23,731 nucleotides of DNA from the IMG/VR virus record IMGVR_UViG_3300000117_000255, positions 1-23,731 of that record, one strand, 5' to 3'. The position numbers and the translations under genes are program-made. The stretch comes from a virus. Positions 5,971 through 11,775 of this stretch are shown here, piece after piece (the first letter of the stretch is position 1; each line of letters opens with the position of its first letter). Below the pieces are notes generated by a model. That model was not told the DNA's origin. It made no database searches and was given only the letters and a program-made list of their open reading frames with translations.

Positions 5971-6219
5971 ATGAGTGAAAAAACTTTTGAAGTACACATA
6001 CAGTCAACTGTATCGTATGACTTTAAGGTGGATATTGAAGCTGATGATATGGATGAAGCAGAAGCGATAGCCGATAGCGAATATTGGAATGACCAATACC
6101 ACCAGGAAGCAAGGAATTCTCAACTGCACGATGAGTTTGAGATAGTGAGCGTCACTGAGATTGTACCGAAAGATGACAGTCTTGATGACGATGATGATTA
6201 CCCACCAAGGGAGGATTAA
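5971..6219 (+). CDS. Hypothetical acidic small protein
   Basis: This 82-residue protein begins with an alternating strand pattern (KTFEVHIQSTVSYDFKVDIEA), continues into a helix (DDMDEAEAIADSEYW) and ends in a highly acidic tail, DDSLDDDDDYPPRED. The arrangement beta strand, helix, strand recalls small phage proteins that bind a partner by their edge strand, but I recognise no named family. The ATG at 5971 follows GGGAGGTGAT, a near-perfect ribosome site, one base after the preceding stop. Confidence 0.72.
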   Translation: MSEKTFEVHIQSTVSYDFKVDIEADDMDEAEAIADSEYWNDQYHQEARNSQLHDEFEIVSVTEIVPKDDSLDDDDDYPPRED

Positions 6220-6220
6220 T

Positions 6221-6421
6221 ATGGGTGTGTTTAAACAAATGATGATAGATAAGATGGATGAAATGCACGGTGGTGACATAGAAGGACTCACCGAGCAAGA
6301 CATCATTGATGCTATGGTCGAGGAGTATATGCGTTCAGACGCATATTACAAGGAGCATACGGATCAGGAAAAAAAGATAGCAAATAGCTTGACAAGTTCT
6401 GATTCATCAGCTAAAATTTAA
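6221..6421 (+). CDS. Hypothetical small protein
   Basis: I set the start at ATG 6221 because GGGAGGATTAAT lies just upstream and the previous gene ends at 6219; a longer frame from 6161 would overlap that gene by 59 bases. The 66-residue product has Met-rich helical N-terminal sequence (FKQMMIDKMDEMHGG) and a motif-like EQDIIDAMVEEYM near 24-36, then a polar Ser-rich tail. No family is recognised. It is the last gene before the structured non-coding region at 6444-6600. Confidence 0.7.
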   Translation: MGVFKQMMIDKMDEMHGGDIEGLTEQDIIDAMVEEYMRSDAYYKEHTDQEKKIANSLTSSDSSAKI

Positions 6422-6443
6422 TTACTTGTATCTCCTATACAAT

Positions 6444-6600
6444 ACTAAGACAGTCTAGGAATGAATTGTTATAATGATTATTACAACACTAACCTAGACA
6501 GTCTTAGTTATCTAAGTCTTACTAAGAGTACACTGGTTTTCCTTCCTTATTTTCCAGTGTACCCTTAGTAGGATTGCCTACTAGTAAAGACCTACGGGTC
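6444..6600 (+). ncRNA. Highly structured untranslated leader before the SSB gene
   Basis: Four stem-loops follow one another. (1) 6444-6459 pairs with 6493-6508, 15 of 16 bases, and encloses a second near-palindrome, 6466-6475 with 6477-6486. (2) 6521-6536 pairs with 6554-6569, 15 of 16, around a pyrimidine loop containing CCTTCCTT. (3) TTAGTAGG (6565-6572) pairs with CCTACTAG (6577-6584) and shares bases 6565-6569 with stem 2, so the two compete. (4) GACC/GGTC (6589-6600) closes a TACG loop, a UNCG-type tetraloop. No gene is present. A regulatory leader, replication origin or small RNA are all possible; a TATAAT sits at 6470-6475. Confidence 0.6.
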
Positions 6601-6629
6601 ATAATGTTAATGATAAAGGAGTTAAATAT

Positions 6630-7013
6630 ATGAATGCTTTAAGTTTAGCTGGAAAGGTGGTATTCAACCACGTTACAAAGCCCGATGTTTACGAGGGTGT
6701 AGAGAAATATGCTTTGACAGTTGCATTGGATAAGGATAGTGCGAAACTTGCTGAGTTAGCTGGACTCAAGACTAGCGAATACAAAGGTATTAAACAGATT
6801 ACCTGTAAACGTAAGATTGATTTCGGTGCACCCAAAGTTTACAACAAGGACAAGGATGAGGTAGGTGTTAGTCACTTATCATTATTCGGTGACGATATTG
6901 TAATGAAGGTGAAGCCTGGTAAGGGGAAATGGAATGCGTTTGCTTATTTGGAGGCGGTTCGAGTTGAAGAGAAGGCAGCGGGTGTTGAAGACATCGACCA
7001 GTCTGACTTCTAA
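6630..7013 (+). CDS. Single-stranded DNA-binding protein, T7 gp2.5-like
   Basis: The 127-residue product probably coats single-stranded DNA at the replication fork. The N-terminus ALSLAGKVVFNHVTKPDVYEG and the later KVKPGKGKWNAFAYLEAVRV fit the OB-fold single-strand binding proteins of T7-like phages. The end is acidic and finishes in Phe (VEDIDQSDF), as in T7 gp2.5 and bacterial SSB, where this tail contacts partner enzymes. It is shorter than T7 gp2.5 (about 230 residues). It lies directly upstream of primase-helicase and DNA polymerase, which strongly supports the role. AAAGGAG lies nine bases before the ATG; a terminator follows 23 bases after the stop. Confidence 0.75.
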   Translation: MNALSLAGKVVFNHVTKPDVYEGVEKYALTVALDKDSAKLAELAGLKTSEYKGIKQITCKRKIDFGAPKVYNKDKDEVGVSHLSLFGDDIVMKVKPGKGKWNAFAYLEAVRVEEKAAGVEDIDQSDF

Positions 7014-7036
7014 CTAGCGATAGGCAATGTTAGTGG

Positions 7037-7064
7037 GGCAGCTACGAGGGTGGCTGCCTTTTTT
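7037..7064 (+). terminator. Rho-independent terminator or attenuator between SSB and primase-helicase
   Basis: GGCAGCTAC (7037-7045) pairs with GTGGCTGCC (7050-7058) around the loop GAGG, nine pairs with one G-T, followed by six T residues. It lies after the SSB stop and 20 bases before the next ATG. Because I see no clear promoter between it and 7084, it may be leaky, giving more SSB than helicase and polymerase. Confidence 0.85.
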
Positions 7065-7083
7065 ATTTAAAACGGGAGGAGAT

Positions 7084-8736
7084 ATGAGTAAAGGTAATAT
7101 ACTCTTAAGGAAAGAGCAGTGTCCTACTTGTGCATCAAGAGGTAAAGATACAAGCAAGGATAACTTGGCTGTCTATTCTGATGGTCAGACCCACTGTTTC
7201 TCTTGCGGAACTCACACAAAGGGAGGGAGCAAGGAGGCACTAGGTGGGGTAAAAGTAAAAAAGATAGATGATAGCTGGCTTGCAGACTATCAAGGTGAGT
7301 TCTTTAGCTTGCCTGATCGTAAGCTAAGAGCCGAGACACTAGAGAAGTATAGAGTCAAGGCAGAGAAAGATAAGGAAGGCAACATAATTAAGCATCACTA
7401 CCCATTCCACAACAGTAAAGGTGAGATGGTAGGGATGAAGACAAGGATAGTGCAGAGCAAGAAGTTCTTTGGTAGTGGTGACACTGGAAAGACTAACGCT
7501 TTGTTCGGTCAGAATCTATTTGCCCCAGGCGGTAAGTACATTACCGTATGTGAGGGAGAGTTAGATGCGATGGCAGCATATGAGATGCTCGGCTCTAAGT
7601 GGTCGTGTGTTAGTGTAACCAACGGTGCTAACTGCATAGATAATATCAAAGCCAATATGCAATACCTCGATTCTTTCGAGACAGTTGTTATCGCCTTTGA
7701 TAATGATGAAGCGGGCAGAGATGCAGCGAAGATGATTGCACCTATACTTGGACCTAACAAATGTAAGATAGTCACCTTCGCAAAGCACAAGGATGCTTGT
7801 GATTACCTAATCAATAATGATGGTAAAGAATTTATGCACGAGTGGTGGGAAGCAAAGCCCTACACTGTGTCTGGTGTTGCTAGTCTGGAGGATATGCGTA
7901 ACGCGATGCTCCAATACAGAGACACTGAGCTGATACCTTTGCCCGATTCTTTTGGTAATCTAAATGAGATGATGCGTGGTGGTGTAGCTCGTGGTGAGCT
8001 AGTGTCTATCATTGCACATACATCTATAGGTAAGACAACAATACTTAATGAGTTAATATATCACTTCTCTACCAATACAGATGAGAAGATAGGTTGCTTT
8101 ATGGTTGAGGATAATATTGATGAGACGATCAGGAAAGTTGTCAGCGTGCACACTGGTGAGAATATGCAGTTGCTTAAGCCTAACGATTTAAATGTTGATA
8201 GGATTATGGATGATGCTATCGACATAGGATTTGCATCCAAGATACAACTACACGATGACGGTGGTGGTAGTATAGACCTTGAAGAAATGTTCAGTAAGAT
8301 TAGATATTTTATTAAGGGACTGGGTTGTTCTGTTATACTGGTTGACCCACTGCATACAGCTATTAAGAATTTATCTAATGAGAACATCGAGGAAGTAATG
8401 GATAGGTTTATCAAGCTGTGTAAGGAGACTAAGGCCACTGTGATACTGAGCACACATACAAGGAAGCCCGATGATGGCAGCCACCCACATAAGATTAGTG
8501 AGTATGATGTCAAGGGTAGTGGTGCTATACCGCAAGCGTGTCATACTAACATACTATTCTCAAGGGACAAGCTAGCAGAGGATGACTACGAGAGAAATGC
8601 AACTCGCATTCGTGTTCCCAAGATGAGAAGAACTGGTCAGACTGGTGAAGCTGGATGGGCATACTTCAATGGAAAGACTGGAAGGTTGGAGAAGGGACAC
8701 GCACCACACACAGGAGATGACGATGCGGACTTTTAG
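7084..8736 (+). CDS. Primase-helicase, T7 gp4-like
   Basis: This 550-residue bifunctional enzyme should make RNA primers and unwind DNA at the phage fork. The primase half has a four-cysteine zinc ribbon (Cys13, Cys16, Cys38, Cys41) and a TOPRIM domain with CEGELDA at 156-162 and FDNDEAG at 205-211. The helicase half (about 290-520) is RecA/DnaB-like: Walker A AHTSIGKTT (311-319), acidic CFMVEDN (338-344), Walker B VILVDP (417-422), STHTR (456-460) and the KGSGAI segment (477-482). The C-terminus is acidic and ends DDDADF, like the polymerase-docking tail of T7 gp4. ATG 7084 is chosen because GGGAGGA lies three bases upstream; a frame from 7027 would run through the terminator. It overlaps the polymerase gene by 14 bases. 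Confidence 0.93.
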   Translation: MSKGNILLRKEQCPTCASRGKDTSKDNLAVYSDGQTHCFSCGTHTKGGSKEALGGVKVKKIDDSWLADYQGEFFSLPDRKLRAETLEKYRVKAEKDKEGNIIKHHYPFHNSKGEMVGMKTRIVQSKKFFGSGDTGKTNALFGQNLFAPGGKYITVCEGELDAMAAYEMLGSKWSCVSVTNGANCIDNIKANMQYLDSFETVVIAFDNDEAGRDAAKMIAPILGPNKCKIVTFAKHKDACDYLINNDGKEFMHEWWEAKPYTVSGVASLEDMRNAMLQYRDTELIPLPDSFGNLNEMMRGGVARGELVSIIAHTSIGKTTILNELIYHFSTNTDEKIGCFMVEDNIDETIRKVVSVHTGENMQLLKPNDLNVDRIMDDAIDIGFASKIQLHDDGGGSIDLEEMFSKIRYFIKGLGCSVILVDPLHTAIKNLSNENIEEVMDRFIKLCKETKATVILSTHTRKPDDGSHPHKISEYDVKGSGAIPQACHTNILFSRDKLAEDDYERNATRIRVPKMRRTGQTGEAGWAYFNGKTGRLEKGHAPHTGDDDADF

Positions 8737-10447
8737 TTGTGACATAGAAACGGATGGCATAGATGCTACTGTTGTATGGTGTGTTGTTGTCCACAATATA
8801 GAAACAGACCAAGTGATAACCTTTGCTGGTGACTGCTTGAATCTATTTAAACCTTGGCTTGAGTCAGAAGCTGACTGCCTGATCTTTCATAATGGCATAG
8901 CTTTTGATGTGCCAGTGCTAGAGAGATTGCTTGACATAGATTTTAGTGGTGTTCAGATAGAGGATACGATGGTGATGAGCCAGCTATACAAACCTAGGCT
9001 AGATGGTGGTCATTCACTTGCAGCCTGGGGAGATAGACTTGGCTTTGAGAAGGGAGACCACAGCGATTGGTCTAAGATGTCAGATGAGATGTTGGACTAT
9101 TGCATCAGAGATACCAAGGTGACTACCAAGGTGTACAAATATCTTTTATCTAGTGACTTGAGCCAAGATGCTAAAGAGTTGGAGTATGAAACTAAGAAGC
9201 ACTGCTCATTACAAGAGAGAACTGGATGGTTCTTTGATATTAAAGGTGCTATAGATTTGTTGGTTGACATCAATGATGACTTGAGGCTTGCAGAGGAGGA
9301 GGTGCATAAGACTTTTGTACCACTACCAGTGTGGCAGAGCAAGACACCAGTCAAGAATAGATTTACTAAGAGAGGACAGAGAACTAAGCACTATCAAACA
9401 GAGGTAGACTTGCAGTGTCATACCAATGATGATGGTGACTATGGATACTGGACCTATCCAGAACTTAATCTGGGCAGTAGACAACAAGTAGGAAGACACC
9501 TTATGCATTACGGATGGAAGCCTGCTGTATTTACTGAGACTGGTATGCCAAAGGTTGATGAGTCAACACTTAAAGATGTAGACATACCCGAAGCCAAGGT
9601 TATAGCTAGGTATCTTATGTTGCAGAAAAGGCAGAGTCAAGTGAGTAGCTGGGTTGATGAGTACAACTACGATACTAGAAGAATACACAGCAGAGTACAC
9701 ACTATGGGCACTGTCACACACCGTATGTCTAGCAGTAACCCTAACTTACAACAAGTAACAGCAAACAACAAGGAGTATGGCAAGCAGATGCGTGGCTTGT
9801 TTACTGTGCCAGATGATAAGGTAATTGTTGGAGCTGATTTGTCTGGACTTGAGCTGAGATGTTTAGCACATTATATGAAAGACCCAGGGTATACTGAAGA
9901 GATATTAAGTGGTGACATTCACACAGCTAATCAAAAGGCTGCGGGTCTTAGCACCAGAGATGAGTCAAAGCGTTTCATCTATGCTTACCTATATGGTGGC
10001 GGTGATGAGCTGATAGGGAAGATATGTGGTGGTGGTATGAAGTTAGGCAGAAAGATTAAACAGCAGTTCTTATCTAACACTCCAGCCTTGGCTGTGCTTA
10101 GAAAGAAGATTGAGAAGGCATCAAAGAAAGGATGGATTAGGACACTTGATGGTCGTAAAGTCTATGTTCGTAGCCCACACTCAGCACTTAACTTCTTACT
10201 GCAAAGTGCTGGCTCTATCATAGCTAAGAGGGCTTGGGTTATATTCCATTCACTTGCTTATCAGTTTGATTATAAGCAGCTGGGTGTAATACACGATGAG
10301 ATACAGATAGAGTGTGACCCTACAGATGCAGAAGTTATAGGTAAGCTGGTTGTCCAGGCTATGGAAGAGACAACAGAATATTACAAACTAAACTGTCCAA
10401 TAACTGGGGAGTATAAAGTAGGGAGGAGTTGGAATGAAACGCACTAG
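8723..10447 (+). CDS. Family A DNA polymerase with 3'-5' exonuclease, T7-like
   Basis: The 574-residue product replicates the phage genome. Proofreading motifs are SCDIETDG (Asp7, Glu9), FHNGIAFDVP (Asp62) and YCIRDTK (Tyr126-Asp130). Polymerase motif A is VGADLSGLELR (Asp371), motif B runs from Arg412 through Lys416 to Tyr424, and motif C is IHDEI (Asp525). The residue four after Lys416 is Tyr420, as in T7 (Tyr526), where E. coli PolI has Phe762. It is about 130 residues shorter than T7 gp5, so the thioredoxin-binding insert is probably reduced or absent; no thioredoxin gene is seen. ATG 8723 lies six bases after AGGAG; another ATG at 8717 is too close. It overlaps the helicase end by 14 bases. 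Confidence 0.94.
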   Translation: MRTFSCDIETDGIDATVVWCVVVHNIETDQVITFAGDCLNLFKPWLESEADCLIFHNGIAFDVPVLERLLDIDFSGVQIEDTMVMSQLYKPRLDGGHSLAAWGDRLGFEKGDHSDWSKMSDEMLDYCIRDTKVTTKVYKYLLSSDLSQDAKELEYETKKHCSLQERTGWFFDIKGAIDLLVDINDDLRLAEEEVHKTFVPLPVWQSKTPVKNRFTKRGQRTKHYQTEVDLQCHTNDDGDYGYWTYPELNLGSRQQVGRHLMHYGWKPAVFTETGMPKVDESTLKDVDIPEAKVIARYLMLQKRQSQVSSWVDEYNYDTRRIHSRVHTMGTVTHRMSSSNPNLQQVTANNKEYGKQMRGLFTVPDDKVIVGADLSGLELRCLAHYMKDPGYTEEILSGDIHTANQKAAGLSTRDESKRFIYAYLYGGGDELIGKICGGGMKLGRKIKQQFLSNTPALAVLRKKIEKASKKGWIRTLDGRKVYVRSPHSALNFLLQSAGSIIAKRAWVIFHSLAYQFDYKQLGVIHDEIQIECDPTDAEVIGKLVVQAMEETTEYYKLNCPITGEYKVGRSWNETH

Positions 10448-10589
10448 AAGAGACATAGCTAAAGAATTACTTGCCAAGGGTAAAGACAAAAATTATATTG
10501 CAAATTACCTTAATATAATTGAGGGTTATGGAGACAAATTAGGACTTAAGCCCGAAGAAATTAAAAGAATTTTAATAAGAGAGGAGTAG
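10434..10589 (+). CDS. Hypothetical small basic protein
   Basis: A 51-residue protein begins at ATG 10434, four bases after a strong GGGAGGAGTT, and overlaps the end of the polymerase gene by 14 bases. It is basic at the N-terminus (MKRTRRDIAKELLAKGKDK) and helical, with a possible helix-turn-helix-like run IAKELLAKGKDKNYIANYL at about 8-26; that reading is tentative. It ends three bases before the exonuclease gene. No named family is recognised. Confidence 0.7.
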   Translation: MKRTRRDIAKELLAKGKDKNYIANYLNIIEGYGDKLGLKPEEIKRILIREE

Positions 10590-10592
10590 ACG

Positions 10593-11399
10593 ATGAAGTC
10601 TATAGATACAGTAGTACAAGATGTATATGATTTGATGCAGTCAAAGAAATATACTGGAGATTTAAACTCGATAGCTATGCAAGCTGGTAGAGAGGTGGAA
10701 GATGCAATTAGAGAAGCATTCAAACCAAGAGAAGACAAACGTGAATTGCGTATGTCAGCCCTAGGCAAATGTGAAAGGGCACAGTGGTACAACTACCACG
10801 GTTACAAACAAGAAGAGATAAGCGGTGAGGTTTACCTTACCTTCTTGCAAGGTCACATACTAGAAGCAGTCCTGATCGCTTTGCTTAAGCTGTCTGGACA
10901 CACAGTAGAAGACCAGCAGAAGAAGCATACCTTGGAAGGTGTCAACGGTAGCCAGGATTGTACGATTGATGGTGAGTTAGTAGATATTAAGACAGCAAGT
11001 GCTTGGTCCTGGGACAATAAGTTCCAAGAGACTGGGCTCACTGATGATACCTTTGGCTACATCAAACAGCTATCTGCCTATGGTAAAGCAGACAAAAGAA
11101 AGAAAGGATACTTCCTAGCTTTCAACAAGAACAAGTCAACACTCAAGCTATGTGAACAACCATTGGAACAAGACATAGATACTTTTGTTGTTGACTTAAA
11201 AGCCAAGATGGAATCAGACACACCACCTATGAGATTAGCTAACGCTACAACTTGGAACAAAGCCAAGACAGAAGAGAAGCTATGTATGACGTGTGCATTC
11301 TGTGGGTTCAAGGAAGATTGCTTTGGTAGTCTGGAAGCAAGGCCTATCCCATCTGGTAAGATAACTAACTATTATGTTACTAGTGGAGCTAACTTTTGA
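10593..11399 (+). CDS. PD-(D/E)XK exonuclease, Cas4/RecB-like, probably iron-sulfur
   Basis: This 268-residue nuclease likely degrades linear DNA, either host DNA for nucleotides or ends for recombination. The catalytic core is recognisable: GHILE (87-91), Asp126 and VDIKT with Asp131 and Lys133, and a QxxxY box at Gln159-Tyr163. One cysteine before the core (Cys60, in LGKCERAQWY) and a cluster after it (Cys231, Cys234, Cys237, Cys243) match the layout that holds a 4Fe-4S cluster in Cas4 and AddB. No CRISPR genes are nearby, so a replication/recombination role is more likely than spacer acquisition. GAGGAG lies six bases before the ATG, and the stop overlaps the next TTG start. Confidence 0.85.
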   Translation: MKSIDTVVQDVYDLMQSKKYTGDLNSIAMQAGREVEDAIREAFKPREDKRELRMSALGKCERAQWYNYHGYKQEEISGEVYLTFLQGHILEAVLIALLKLSGHTVEDQQKKHTLEGVNGSQDCTIDGELVDIKTASAWSWDNKFQETGLTDDTFGYIKQLSAYGKADKRKKGYFLAFNKNKSTLKLCEQPLEQDIDTFVVDLKAKMESDTPPMRLANATTWNKAKTEEKLCMTCAFCGFKEDCFGSLEARPIPSGKITNYYVTSGANF

Positions 11400-11566
11400 T
11401 AACAAAACAACTGCCAGAGTTAAAGGCATACATCGCTGCAACATATGATGTGTGCCTAATCTGTGATGAACTAGAAATTGAACCCGATGAACTATTAGAT
11501 GCTTTTGAAAAGAGACTGATAGAAAAACAAGATAGATTTCTAGAAGAATTTGAGGAGAGTTATTGA
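11396..11566 (+). CDS. Small acidic protein with TTG start
   Basis: A 56-residue frame fills the gap between the exonuclease and the next gene exactly: TTG at 11396 overlaps the exonuclease stop (TTGA), and its TGA overlaps the next ATG (TGATG). GGAG at 11385-11388 is seven bases upstream. The product has a CLIC pair near 20-23 and an acidic helical C-terminus (DELLDAFEKRLIEKQDRFLEEFEE). No family is recognised. The perfect fit and coupling at both ends are the main support. Confidence 0.6.
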   Translation: MITKQLPELKAYIAATYDVCLICDELEIEPDELLDAFEKRLIEKQDRFLEEFEESY

Positions 11567-11775
11567 TGGACTACATAAGTCTGAGCGTAACTTTTATTTT
11601 GCTTGGTGCTGTGGGCATATACTTTACACACAAGCAAGCGTACCAAAAAGGAATTACTGATGCTGTGCTGATGCACAGACAAGGTAGATTAAAATATAAA
11701 GACTATCTAGATGACAACGGTGAACGTATGGTGGACATAGAGATAGAACCAATTGATGAAGGAGATGAAGAGTGA
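11566..11775 (+). CDS. Small membrane protein upstream of ribonucleotide reductase
   Basis: This 69-residue protein has one hydrophobic N-terminal helix (about 4-20, ISLSVTFILLGAVGIYF) followed by a polar, acidic C-terminal part ending in DEGDEE. It is probably anchored in the inner membrane with the tail in the cytoplasm. I use ATG 11566, which overlaps the preceding stop by one base and follows GAGGAGAG; a TTG three bases earlier is a less likely start. Its stop overlaps the GTG of the reductase gene. No function can be assigned. Confidence 0.72.
   Translation: MDYISLSVTFILLGAVGIYFTHKQAYQKGITDAVLMHRQGRLKYKDYLDDNGERMVDIEIEPIDEGDEE

Noticed and set aside
6161-6220. Longer start for the 6221-6421 gene
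   Set aside because: It would overlap the preceding gene; the strong GGGAGGATTAAT fixes ATG 6221.
6422-6629. tRNA gene
   Set aside because: The stems do not form a cloverleaf with an anticodon arm or a CCA-type acceptor end.
7027-7083. N-terminal extension of primase-helicase from ATG 7027
   Set aside because: It runs through the terminator hairpin and lacks a ribosome site; ATG 7084 has GGGAGGA directly upstream and begins just before the zinc ribbon.
8645-8722. N-terminal extension of the DNA polymerase from 8645
   Set aside because: It would overlap primase-helicase by 92 bases; ATG 8723 has AGGAG six bases upstream and the exonuclease motif begins at residue 7.
10593-11399. Cas4 as part of a CRISPR-Cas locus
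   Set aside because: No cas1, cas2 or repeat array is present; the neighbours are replication genes.
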